A stretch of DNA of 64,000 nt from Branchiostoma floridae (lineage: Eukaryota > Chordata > Leptocardii > Amphioxiformes > Branchiostomatidae), in NCBI RefSeq assembly GCF_000003815.2, contig NC_049992.1, positions 258,573-322,572 of the forward strand, given 5' to 3'. The position numbers were made by a program, and so were the translations under genes. Positions 31,357-43,836 of the stretch are shown here, in pieces. The notes under the pieces are model-generated. The model saw only the letters and a program-made list of their open reading frames with translations, had not been told where the DNA came from and searched no databases. Position 1 is the first letter of the stretch; each line of letters opens with the position of its first letter.

Positions 31357-32150
31357 GAAAAAATGTTTAAGACTCAAAACGAACCATTTTCCTTGTGCAA
31401 AGCACTAAATGTAAGTGCATAAATTTGTTATTGCTTTTGGCATTTGGGGAGTTTGGTAAAAAAAACTGTGAACGAATTCGTGCGATACTTTCTCACCCAT
31501 GTACCATTTTCATAAAAATCAGTCAGCTGGTACATACAAAAAATCAAACCCAGACTTATCATAACATTGCTTTTTTATATTCATATATATTTCACTAGAA
31601 AAGGGAGTGGGTGGTTTTTGGCCTGTACAGTACAAAAAGTTTATAAAGATCTATAAAATGGTAATGTGCGAACGTAGCTGCAACAAAGACTAGAAACAAA
31701 AAGAAGTACAGTTTGCTTGGTGGCAGAGCCACAGGCTAGTTAACTAGTAATAACAAGAGCGCAACTGTAGTTTTCTCTGTGACTAAGGCTAGTTCACTAG
31801 TGACTACATGTGCTCAGTTTGCCAGGTGACGGAGCCTAGTTCACTAGTGTTTACAAGTGCGCCGTTTGCTCGATGTCAGACGCAAATTCAATAATGCTAT
31901 TTCATACTCACCAGTGGACTTCAATGGTAGTGACTCACAGTCCTTCTCGCTTTATCAGGACTCAGAACCCAACAACACAACTGTGATATTTGGTTCTCTC
32001 AGTAGACAGAGTTCACTCCTGGTGTCAGTTTACTTTAAAAACTATTCAAGACTCAAGACGAACCATTTCGCTGATGCCTAGAACTAAATGTCAATGCTGC
32101 ATGACTTTGATATTGCTTATTGGTATACTGGAAATTTAGTAAATAAATCC
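31357..32150. repeat. Diverged copies of the minisatellite flank (higher-order unit)
   Basis: AAGACTCAAAACGAACC (31369), then about 700 bp later AAGACTCAAGACGAACC (32048) and again AAGACACAGAACGAACG (about 34725), each following a stretch with AATGCTATTTCAxACTCACC or its equivalent. Short runs of the 47-bp unit also precede 31880. Blocks with ACTTATCATAAxATTGCT and TTCACTAGAxAAxGGAGTGGG (31555, 32280) repeat too, so the array belongs to a larger tandem unit. Confidence 0.6.
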
Positions 32151-32399
32151 CTTGACCTTGTCCAAAACTGTATACTAATCCGTGCGATACTTTCTCTCCC
32201 ATGTACCATAAGTTAATCTTTAAAAAAACAGTCTGCTGGTACAGAAAAAAAAAGAAGATTGAAAAACGTCACCAAACTCAGACTTATCATAAAATTGCTC
32301 CTTATATTCATATATCTTTCACTAGACAAAGGAGTGGGTTGTTTTTGCTCGTACAGAACAAACATGTTTGTAAAATGGTAGTGTGCGAACATAGCTGCA

Positions 32400-34560
32400 A
32401 TAAAGAATAAAAAGAAGTGCTGTTTGCTTGGTGGTAGAGTCAGAGGCTAGTTAACTAGTGAATACAAGTGCGCAGTTTGCTCGGTGACAGTGGCTAGTTA
32501 ACTAGTGAATACAAGTGCGCAGTTTGCTCGGTGACAGTGGCTAGTTCACTAGTGATTACAAGTGCGCAGTTTGCTCGGTGACCACAGTGGCTAGTTCACT
32601 AGTGATTACAAGTGCGCAGTTTGTTCGGTGACAGTGGCTAGTTCATTAGTGATTACAAGTGCGCAGTTTGCTCGGTGACAGTGGCTAGTTCACTAGTGAC
32701 CACAAGCGCGCAGTTTGCTCGGTGACAGTGGCTAGTTAACTAGTGATTACAAGTGCGCAGTTTGCTCGGTGACAGTGGCTAGTTCACTAGTGATTACAAG
32801 TGCGCAGTTTGCTCGGTGACAGTGGCTAGTTAACTAGTGAATACAAGTGTTCAGTTTGCTCGGTGACAGTGGCTAGTTAACTAGTGATTACAAGTGCGCA
32901 GTTGCTCGGTGACAGTGGCTAGTTAACTAGTGAATACAAGTGCGCAGTTTGCTCGGTGACAGTGGCTAGTTAACTAGTGAATACAAGTGTTCAGTTTGCT
33001 CGGTGACAGTGGCTAGTTGACTAGTGATTACAAGTGCGCAGTTTACTCGGTGACAGTGGCTAGTTGACTAGTGAATACAAGTGCGCAGTTTGCTCGGTGA
33101 CAGTGGCTAGTTAACTAGTGAATACAAGTGCGCAGTTTGCTCGGTGACAGTGGCTAGTTCACTAGTGAATACAAGTGCGCAGTTTGCTCGGTGACAGTGG
33201 CTAGTTAACTAGTGAATACAAGTGCGCAGTTTGCTCGGTGACAGTGGCTAGTTGACTAGTGATTACAAGTGCGCAGTTGCTCGGTGACAGTGGCTAGTTA
33301 ACTAGTGAATACAAGTGCGCAGTTTGCTCGGTGACAGTGGCTAGTTCACTAGTGAATACAAGTGCGCAGTTTGCTCGGTGACAGTGGCTAGTTCACTAGT
33401 GAATACAAGTGCGCAGTTGCTCGGTGACAGTGGCTAGTTCATTAGTGATTACAAGTGCGCAGTTTGCTCGGTGACAGTGGCTAGTTCACTAGTGATTACA
33501 AGTGCGCAGTTTGCTCGGTGACAGTGGCTAGTTCACTAGTATTACAAGTGCGCAGTTTGCTCGGTGACAGAGACTAGTTCACTAGTGATTACAAGTCCGC
33601 TGTTTGCTCGGTGACAGTGGCTAGTTCACTAGTGATTACAAGTGCGCTGTTTGCTCGGTGTGAGAGTCTAGTTCACTAGTGATTACAAGTGCACAGTTTG
33701 CCCTGTGACAGAGGCTAGTTCACTAGTGATTACAAGTGCGCAGTTTGCCCTGTGACAGTGGCTAGTTCACTAGTGATTACAAGTGCGCAGTTTGCTCAGT
33801 GACAGTGGCTAGTTCACTAGTGATTACAAGTGCGCAGTTTGCTCGGTGACAGTGGCTAGTTCACTAGTGATTACAAGTGCGCAGTTTGCTCAGTGACAGT
33901 GGCTAGTTCACTAGTGATTACAAGTGCGCAGTTTGCTCGGTGACAGTGGCTAGTTCACTAGTGATTACAAGTGCGCAGTTTGCTCGGTGACAGTGGCTAG
34001 TTCACTAGTGATTACAAGTGCGCAGTTTGCTCGGTGACAGTGGCTAGTTAACTAGTGATTACAAGTGCGCAGTTTGCTCGGTGACGGAGCCTAGTTCACT
34101 AGTGATTACAAGTGCGCAGTTTGCTCGGTGACAGTGACTAGTTAACTAGTGATTACAAGTGCGCAGTTTGCTCGGTGACAATGGCTAGTTAACTAGTGAA
34201 TACAAGTGCGCAGCTTGCTCGGTGACAGTGGTTAGTTAACTAGTGATTACAAGTGCGCAGTTTGCTCGGTGACAGTGGCTAGTTCACTAGTGATTACAAG
34301 TGCGCAGCTTGCTCGGTGACAGTGGCTAGTTCACTAGTGATTACAAGTGCGCAGTTTGCTCGGTGACAGTGGCTAGTTAACTAGTGATTACAAGTGCGCA
34401 GTTTGCTCGGTGACAGTGGCTAGTTCACTAGTGATTACAAGTGCGCAGCTTGCTCGGTGACAGTGGCTAGTTCACTAGTGATTACAAGTGCGCAGTTTGC
34501 TCGGTGACAGTGGTTAGTTAACTAGTGATTACAAGTGCGCAGTTTGCTCGGTGACAGTGG
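32400..34560. repeat. 47-bp minisatellite, about 46 copies
   Basis: Consensus pieces are AAGTGCGCAGTTTGCTCGGTG, ACAGTGGCTAGTT and ACTAGTGATTAC. Variants at the centre (TTAACTAG, TTCACTAG, TTGACTAG) and GATTAC/GAATAC alternate along the array. The unit contains ACTAGT, and the TTAA and TTCA forms make 12-bp palindromes. The array edges are more diverged than the middle. Confidence 0.9.
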
Positions 34561-35288
34561 CAGATTCAGTAATGCTATTTCACACTCACCAGAGGACTCC
34601 TATGTGGTAGTGTGCCACAGTCCTCCTCGCTTTATCAGAACCCAAACCTCAAAGACACGATTTCGGTATTTGATTCTGGGCAGACAAGATTCGTTTCTAG
34701 TATCGGTTGCCTGTAATGAATTATTCAAGACACAGAACGAACGATTTTGCAGGTGCCTTACATCGAATGTAGATGCATTGATATGTCATCACTTGTTGGT
34801 ATGTTGGAAGTATAGTGAATAAAGTACTTGTCTGAACTATCGTGTACTTCATTCTGACACAATTTTTTTATTGTTTCTGTGTTATATCCCATCATTTCTT
34901 AATCAAAAACATGAACTTGCCCGAGCACGTTTGTCAACAACATCAGACAAGTGAAATGTCAGGTTCCTGAATAAACATCAATACACCACCGCGTCACGTA
35001 AAGTTTCTTTGTCGCCATTTTGGTTTTAAAAATTTGATCAAACATCTGGGTACATTTTTCTTAGCTGTTTCCTGATAATGTATAAGAGATAAGTGATCAG
35101 TAACTAAACTTTTTCGTTGACATTAGGTAAGCACGGGTTTGACAATACTTTATCTCCAAAGTCACATTTTCCAAAAAGCAGTCTGCTCGTAGAGAAAAAA
35201 AAAATATTGTAAAACGTCACCAAGCTCTTACATAAAAGCAAAGGCAGCCATACCCGAGACTCATCAAGATACGTTATGCATATTTATA
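34561..35288. other. Right flank of the minisatellite; no gene seen
   Basis: The first 265 bp are the diverged flank copy of the higher-order unit, ending AGTATAGTGAATAAAGT. The rest is AT-rich, with a copy of the GCAGTCTGCTCGTAGAG segment also found at 32228. No coding potential. Confidence 0.5.
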
Positions 35289-35388
35289 NNNNNNNNNNNN
35301 NNNNNNNNNNNNNNNNNNNNNNNNNNNNNNNNNNNNNNNNNNNNNNNNNNNNNNNNNNNNNNNNNNNNNNNNNNNNNNNNNNNNNNNN
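35289..35388. other. Assembly gap 3 (100 N)
   Basis: A run of 100 N just outside the right inverted arm. Confidence 1.
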
Positions 35389-35750
35389 TATCCTTCGGTA
35401 GTAAAAAAAAGGCGATACTTTAATTGAACATAAAATAATGCTAGGTTATGGAGAAAAGACCCATCTACCACAAAATTAACTCAAACCTTTTCCGTAAAGT
35501 GGGTGCAGCGAAATCAGATTTCTAGGCTTCTTTCAGGATTGGCTCCTGTACTTGTGGGCAGCTTGGTACACAAGTAACATGTCGTGGGTAGCTTGACACA
35601 TCCCCTTTTCTCTCCTTTTATCTTGTATGTTCTTTGAAATGTTGAAAAAAAGGTGAAAAAACCCTCTGGCCTCTCTTGTCTAGTTTTCTTCCTTTTTTTT
35701 CATTTTGTTACACCCCAATTTAAAACGGGCAATGTTACTTCATGTTTTAG

Positions 35751-38700
35751 ACGACGCGGAGACCGGCTTGCGGGGCCGTCTAACTCGTGCCTACCGCTGG
35801 GTGGCAGAGAAAGTGGGAAAGCTAAGTAGGTCGGCAAGTTAGTACTTTTATTTGATTGTTATGTATCATCGTGTTGTGTAACTATTTATCATTACATTAT
35901 ATATTATGATGATGATATTGTTATATAATATATACATGTTGCATTCGTTTAGGAAGGGTAGGCATCCACTGTAAACAATATTGAGTGAAATACAATGCAA
36001 TCTCTACAACTGGATAAAAAACGGAGATTTACGTCCGGACGTTTCGAGTGACATCCATCACTCTTCTTCAGCGCCATGGATGTCACTTGAAACTGTCCGG
36101 AAATAAATCTGTCTGAATGTATATTGTATTATTACATTGTGTTATACATACTATCGTGTTATACTATTCTGTATCATAATTATCGTATAATTTACTATAT
36201 TACATTCATCATTGACCTGAAGTATCATTTGCACCTCGATCTCTAAGACTGCCTATAGTAATCTATAGTATATAGTATCTGTAGTCTATGATATAGTATC
36301 TCTCTATAGTGACAGAAGCTGATGGTTCCTTTGTACCCTCAGTACTATGATGGGCTGTAAAGTTATTTTTGAATTCAGTTAGTAAATGATTGTTACTTTA
36401 CCACAATGGCAAAATTTTATCTAATCATTGTTGAAATCTTAAAACCTTGTGTAATCATGCATCAATGTTAATGGATTCTGAATCATGTATAATTTCTAAT
36501 GTATTTTATGGAACTCCAAAAAGCAGTTACTCAAGCAACTGGATATGCTTTTGGACAGATGTTTCAGATAGTATCCACTATTTTTTGTCAGTGACCTGGT
36601 ATGCAACTATATGAGTTTTGATTTACTTTGCTTCATATAAATGTTGCTTGCCATACCAATCTGTAACAAAGCTGAATCTGAACCTTATGTACTACCATTG
36701 TATTCTGCTAGAGAACGGGCTGCGTGGCCGTCTTACTCGCGCTTACGATTGGATGGCAGAGAAAGTGAGAAAGGCTGACTCTACAAGTGGGTACTTTTGT
36801 TTGTATTGTTATGTTGTAATATTTCAATTTATTTCAACTGATACATAACGCTAGTTCACCTTTATCAGCGAGGTAACCTACATCCATTTCTTTAAAAAAA
36901 AACGGTATTTAGGGACAGCAAGTCAACGGACAGTGGTTTCAAACTGCAGTATTGTAAAAAATATAGCAAGTTGAAACCACCATCGAATGTCACTATGGTT
37001 ACTGGTAAAGTTGGACAAACACTCTGGGGTATTAGACTACATAATGCGGCAAGTAGCAGGACAGAACAGGGTGCTGGTCACCATAAAGATAAATGTGTTT
37101 GAGGAAGAATTAACAGATCAGTAGGCTAAACCATTTGAAGGTGAAAATTATGTATTTCCTTGCAAATGTCTCGTATAATATTGTATTATCATATGATCTA
37201 TAATAATAACATGTCATGCAACCACCACACCATTGTTTCAGACCAAGTGAAAGAGAACGGTTTCCGAGGCCGTCTTACCCGTGCCTACCGCTGGGTGGCA
37301 GAGAAAGTGTCATGGTCTCGTCTGTTTAGTGTTTTCAAGACGACTATTGTCATGGCAACGTTGATCATTCTTCTGGTGCATCTGAACTCCCCACATCCAG
37401 GACTGCAGCCGGTTCGTTGCTATTTCTCTGTGTCTTGATCTTACAGCAAAACTTTCCCATTGCAACAGTGTAAAACACCCTCTTGAAAAGTCTGCTACTT
37501 TTTGATAGATTTAAAAACTGTGTTTTTGGAGGCCATTAAAGAAAAGAAATAAGTAATGGGTAAGAAAGGAAATTTTTGTGTTTAGAATAGTGAATACATT
37601 GATTGTAGAATCATTCTTACTAAAACTAAAACATTTTCAGATCAATAAAGAAAAACAAAAACGATGCATTTTTTTCGATACAGCCGGATTACCGATCCTC
37701 GACAAGTCGACCAGACGGCCAAATATCCATCCTTGAGGAACACCCCGACCAAAATACTTCACAAGCCGACCATCCAGGCAACCACGCATCGACTGCTGAC
37801 CATCTGCTCAACATCAGTCGTCTTGAAGACAAAGTGTCCGCCCTCGAGGACCGCCTTGACAACCGCTCAGCTCTAAACATACTTCTGGAAGACCACATAA
37901 CATCCATGGAGAACCAGCAGAAGAACGACCGTGAACGTAACAGTCGCCTCGGGGACCAAGTATCAACCCTTGAAGAAAGTCTCAGCAGTCAATCTGCACT
38001 GGTCAGTCGCCTCAAAGGCCAGATGTCTACCCTGGAGAAACAGCGCAAGAACCACCAAGCACAGGCCAGCCGTCTGCAAGACCGAGTAGCAACCCTTGAG
38101 GAACAACGCAAGAACGACGACCGTACCCAAAGCGCTGGCTCGGAGAACCATCGAGCGACCCTTAAACAACACTCCGACCTGCTGAAAAGCATACAGGAAC
38201 AGATATCGTCATTTGGACAGAACCTCCAGCAGGAGCAGAAGCTTCGCATTCAGCTGGAAGAAGCTGTTGCCCAACTACCGACAGGAAACAGCGACCTCCC
38301 CAAGGGAACAGGGAATGGAGGTTCGTTTGTAATGACAATGAACATTATTGCATATCCATTACGGGCTAAATACATTGAGTTATATGACTGAAATGACAGT
38401 GCTGTTGAGGGTTTGCGTTATATTCCATTTGAATCTACAGCCTCTGTCCTTTTCTTGAGACATGTTGGACAAATTCACATAATAAAAACTGGTGTGTTAC
38501 GCCGAAGGGCGGTTATACCGGCTATATAGATACAGAATATAATCTTCATTGCAAGTTCATGCCCGAGGGCTAATTGCAAACAAAGTAAAGCAGTGGTATG
38601 CGTAATTGTTTACTTAGCAGAGAAGGAAAATGAGACTAATAGATAAATCAAAAGGTAAATAACGTATAATCTAAATGTATTTCTACTTAAGCTACAAATT

Positions 38701-41059
38701 AACAACATGTTCCATAACATTGTAGTTTTCAGATGAAATGACAACGTTTCGTCCTTTGTTAAATGTTCATATTTATCTATTTCTAGGTGTAACTGACTTT
38801 TGTGTCATTTTTGTTTCTATTGAAGAAGGCCTACCGCTCGTTCATGGTTTCTCTGTACGCCGAGGAGACTGCCGTGGGAACGACATCTGGTCCATTGCTA
38901 AGGGCGGGATCACTCTAGAGGACTGCGCCGAACGCTGCATGAGTCAAGCTGACTGTGTCGCTTTCATGCTCTACGACAACAAGGCATGCTGGCCGAAGAC
39001 TAAGACGTGTAGAGACACAAACCAGGACGACCCGAAGAGCGCGTTTTATGACAAAAAGATCGGTGAGTCTACAACTAGTGGTTGGTTTGGTTCCAACCGA
39101 AAAAAAACCCACACAGATCAACATTGCAACTTCGGAAATAATAAAATAAGTCGTTAGCCTTCATCAGACCTTCCTGCGGGGGATTCGACAAAGAGGAATA
39201 CTTGGCCAGCCAGTCCGCAGAAAAGTTCAATACTCCTCGGCTGAGTCCAAGACTAGCATTATTGTGATGGCTAAAGCCTCTAATTTTGTTATTGTTTCCA
39301 TACATTATACCCTGTAGAACTTTCATTCATTAAGTAGACCCTATGGTGGAAACACTCCCCTGGAAAAAAAATAACTATTATCATGTCAGCAGCCGGCGTT
39401 GTAAGTCTGGTAAAATATTATCCAAGAAATCCTGACAAAGTAGAAAGACCGACAAAGCACATGAAAGGATGTTCAAATCAAGTCAAAGTCTAACCTGTGC
39501 TTGAAGAGTAACGATTCACTAAATCTTATTGGATTATGTTAATGTTAATGACATCTATCTTGCTACAGGATTGAAGTATGATTTATGCCTGATCTTTTTA
39601 CAAATATCTTTTGGAGTTGTTGTGTTGTATTTTGACCAGAGAAACCTTTATTTTCTAACAGTTTGTGAGACTCGCAACACGAACTCGCCTAACCGGTACC
39701 GGTACCGGTACCGCTGGGATCTGCCCCGACTGACCGGAAGCCGCTTCACGTTTGAAGTCCAGGCCAACAGTGACGTCCACGTGGTACTGTCATCTCAGAG
39801 GCATGACCTGGACGACATGTATGAAATCGTCATCGGTGGCAGGTCTAACACACAGTCTGTCATACGCCGCAGAATTCGAAAGCTAGGCTACAGTTTTGCG
39901 AGGGCCTCGACACCTGGTCAGTGTTAAAAGAAGTGTTGTTTCTGGTCTGTTTTGTTTGTTTGTGTTGGTGTGTGTACATTTTGTGTTTCCTACCACTGGC
40001 CCGGCTCCAAGTTTGTTCCCACCCTGAGTTGTAAGGAGACTGTCGGGATACGAAGGTTGAGCTGACCTCCGTCTAGGTTTCTTTGTAGGCTGGTAGGAAA
40101 TACACGTTGACAGATGGCCAAAACCATTGTCATTTAGTCTCTACCTGACTCCGGGTCGCTGGAAAACCGGAGAAATGGATAAAATACAGGAGTAAGGCGG
40201 CCAGAGGAGGGTAGTCGAGACTGAGAAAATCAGCCGACTGCATGCTATATGTCGTCTCCTGTTTGTCTCTACACAGTCCATTATTTTTTGGGGAGCTGAT
40301 CCCCAAGAAAACGGACAGATTCTGACATTATATATCATGATAGTATACAATTCTAGTGCTCTAAGACTGAAACGAGTAGTATTGCTGTGTANNNNNNNNN
40401 NNNNNNNNNNNNNNNNNNNNNNNNNNNNNNNNNNNNNNNNNNNNNNNNNNNNNNNNNNNNNNNNNNNNNNNNNNNNNNNNNNNNNNNNNNNAAAGATATA
40501 GCGATAATGTTTATGCAAAGTTCTTGCCCCTGGGCTAATTGCAGGTAACGTAAGAGATTCAAACAGTGTAAAAACAATATCACAATCGTCTACTCTAGTG
40601 AAAGCTAACTCTAGATCCTGGGTTCGACTCCTTTTTCGAAGACAGTGGAAGACGAAAGATCCCACCTTTTCTATTATGTGTGGTTTTTGTGATGTTAGAA
40701 GGAGAACTGTTTTCTTTTTGTCAGTGAATGTGAGAGAGTTTTGGGCGGAATTTGGTGGCCTCTTCAAACAACTCTTTTCTTTCGTGATATACAAACAATC
40801 ATAATATTGCAAGGAGGCATGGCATCTCTAATTACTTGTCTCATTTCTGTCTTTGTTCTCAGGAATCACCTCCCAGGCAGAGTACAGGAAGTTCTGGATC
40901 ACCTGGTCTTCGGGCGGAACCATTGCTGCTGGTAGGGGTGGCGAAACTCGGCCGTTCATGCAGTGGACAGACCCCAACCCTCTGCCTATCAACTACGCCG
41001 GATATTCCACTGGATGGGGCCGGGGCACAGGGCACTGGAAGTTCTGCCACACTGCTTAG
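35751..41059 (+). CDS. Gene D: inverted copy of gene C without its first exon (seven exons, frame intact)
   Basis: Exons: 35751-35837, 36712-36786, 37242-37411, 37684-38320, 38826-39062, 39662-39916, 40863-41059 (TAG). Entered in phase 1 they give 553 codons with stop and no frameshift. They encode two LTRAY modules, a third module with the span (VFKTTIVMATLIILLVHL), a single-exon coiled coil of about 212 residues, the PAN-like domain (TLEDCAERCMSQADCVAFM) and the two-exon FAMeT domain ending GTGHWKFCHTA. It retains the C missing from gene C at the frameshift site. The WPxDYIYP exon is absent: the inverted copy stops between this exon and the first module exon. No other start exon is visible on the plus strand in 31357-35750, although two gaps lie there. 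Without a promoter and start it may be a pseudogene or use an unseen exon. Confidence 0.7.
40392..40491. other. Assembly gap 4 (100 N)
   Basis: A run of 100 N inside the last intron of gene D. The sequence to its left (about 40220-40391) does not match gene C, so a MITE or insertion is truncated by the gap. Confidence 1.
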
Positions 41060-43836
41060 CTTGCAGGTACATGTATGTTGACCACTAACATTAAACATAC
41101 CAAATATCATCCAAATTTGTCGTTCCCTTGTTCAGTTATCCTCCTTAGAAGATTTTGAGAATAACCCCCCTGCAGTTCCAAAGCAACTTGCTTGGGGACC
41201 CAAACATACACCACACATTCCTTACATCACAAGCTACATGTATCTGCCACTAAAAATCATTGCAATCAATCCAGAGGTTATGGAGTTATGCTGACCACAA
41301 ATATCGAAACACACAGACAGACAGACAGACACCCAAAACTAAATTTCCATTTTTCATGGAGATAATTAGGCATCTTAGTAATAATCCAGATGTATTTGGT
41401 TGGCAAATACTTTGGAACAACGTGGATAAAGGTATCGTTTATGCACTTGAAGGTGGCCGTATTTATAGTTATACACCTTTGTTTGTCTAAAAATATAATG
41501 AAAGTTAACTTTTTGACTTTGTTGAAGTCACGACCGTAAAGAAGTCTTGATGAAGTTGAGGAAACTTTGCTAGTGTTAAGTATTTTTCTTCGCTGTAATG
41601 TCAGTATTTAGCCTCGTATACTGCATTCATTACATCCTCTTCTTGATTAGGAGAAGGTAAAGGGGGACAAGGCTCACCATCGGGAAAGCTGGCTGACGAT
41701 TTTACAGACAAGTAGGCAACCTCGCAGACAAACTCCCAACCACCGATGGCCTAGCGAACGACTAACTCACAACAATGGTCTGGAAAATCAGAGGGCCATG
41801 CTCAGCTATGTGTGACAGGAACTTCAGAATTGTAGAAATAGAAAAAAAACTTAACCAACGGAAGCTTGAATGCACTTACAGGTCAAAGCAATACATGTAC
41901 CTTGTTTGTGAAACCAGAGTTTAACTGGAAAATCTTGTCTCTGTTGATCGCAATCAACATAGCAGAAGCGATCTAGTTTTAATCTCATATCATTTACGAT
42001 ACAACTTAAGGTTTTGCATGAAACACTCAAATTCTGTTAGTATTACTGTTAGAAGTCCTTTGCACTAGTGAGAAGTAGAAAGTTGTAGCCTACAAGTTCA
42101 ATGCTATAATTTGACTTGAAGTAAATTTGTGACAGACTTTCAAAGACTACTAGTACTTTAGTATTTACTGTTACCATGATATACAAGAGTCACAGCTGGA
42201 GATAACAGAGCAATCTAAACATGTACATATGAGCGACATTTGCACACGATCCTCGCGAGTTATAATCAATGAATTTGACATGTTCAACTGAATTTCCAGT
42301 TAGCTGTAGTTGTATGGATTTATTCTGTCATCAGCTTATTCTAGTGACACTGGAGAAAAGTGATGGATGTCACTCGAAACGTCCAGAAGTAATCTCCGAA
42401 TCTTATTCAGTTGTAGAGATTGGATTGCCTTTGAATATTGTTTACCTGAATATCTTACCCTCATAAACGTTTACAATGGTAAATTTTGCACAAATACATT
42501 GCTGATCTTTGTGATGTTTCAGCAAATGTAGAGTTATGGATATCACACATAATCTAACTTTTTGTAATCATTAGAAAAAAGCATGATTGTTTTTCTGTGA
42601 ACAGGTGTCAACAAAATTGTGAGGTTGCTCAATTCACAATATATTCAGCACTATTTGCTTACAGCATCATTAATACATTGGTTGAGTCTTACAGTATAGC
42701 CAATGTCACGGACAAGTCAATCTTATGGACAAGTCACCAAGTGTGTTTTGGAACATTTTGAACTAATATGAATAAACAGTATTTAATCACAATTTGCTGT
42801 ATAAATTTGCCCATTTTCCAGCTGCTTTGTACAATTTACAGTATAGTTGAAAACACATTTTGTATAAACGGATGCAAATTGAGGCGAGCGCGGATGTCAT
42901 CCATGTAATAAATAAATATTCACAGGAGACCCGGAAACAGTTGGGAAACAGACAAGCGACCCTGACCCTTTGGTTACTGAAAGATTCTTGAAAGACATTG
43001 AAAAAAAAGAAATATCTTTGGAGATCATTGAAAGGCATTTGAGACCATTGAAAGACCCCTGGACATCAAAGAAATACTTTGAGGTCAATGAAATACATTG
43101 GAGATCGTTTTAATATGATTAAAGGTGATGTAGGGGTAAATATTTTTTTCAGATAGAATAGATACAATGACTTTAAGGTAACATAAACAGAGAGGTCCAT
43201 TTCCTCAGGACAGATAGAGAAGTTTAACAACTGCGAGCGACCCTAATTCACTGGTGACTAAAAGGTCATTGGAAGACCTAGATGGATCATTGAATAACCG
43301 TTGAGAACATCGCAAGATCTTGAAGCTCATGGGAAGTCTTTCGAGATCATTGAAATACGTTTGTGGTGATAGAAAGGTCATTGGCAGGCATTGTAGGCCA
43401 ATAATAGTTTATCAAAATCATTGGAAGGCATTAAGGTCATGGACAGCTCCCTGAAAGACTGTCAAAAGATCTGAGACATTTCGAGACGGTTTATCAACAG
43501 CCTTGTCTCACCAAAACAATGTATATGCGGGTTACCCCTTAGTTGAAACTCTGTTCTCCTGAAAATATCTGTGACGTCCCCGATTAGTTGAAACTGAAAA
43601 AAAACTGTTTTCACGAAAACAGCACGGGTTAATTGTCTTAGCTTTTCAAACGCTGTTTATTCTGACTTCAAACATGGCATCAAAGGCTCTGATCTCGCAA
43701 GTTATGCTAATCTGAACAGTTTCTTGCGAGCAGTAAGATAGACGCAACGAGACAATCAAATTACATTACGTCTGCATCTCGTATGCGAAACGTCGAAACA
43801 CCGCGTGCAAGTCATTCGGTGAGAAGTCCTGCTGCC
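41060..43836. other. Intergenic spacer between genes D and E, inverted copy
   Basis: Reverse complement of 12620-15569. It carries its own deletion of about 130 bp near 41257, joining CCACTAAAAATC directly to ATTGCAATCAATCC, which breaks the 127-residue frame seen in the other two copies. The CRE-like TGACGTC is at 43572-43578. Confidence 0.6.

Noticed and set aside
32400-34560. CRISPR-like regular array
   Set aside because: The 47-bp units are contiguous repeats without unique spacers, in a eukaryotic intron-bearing context.
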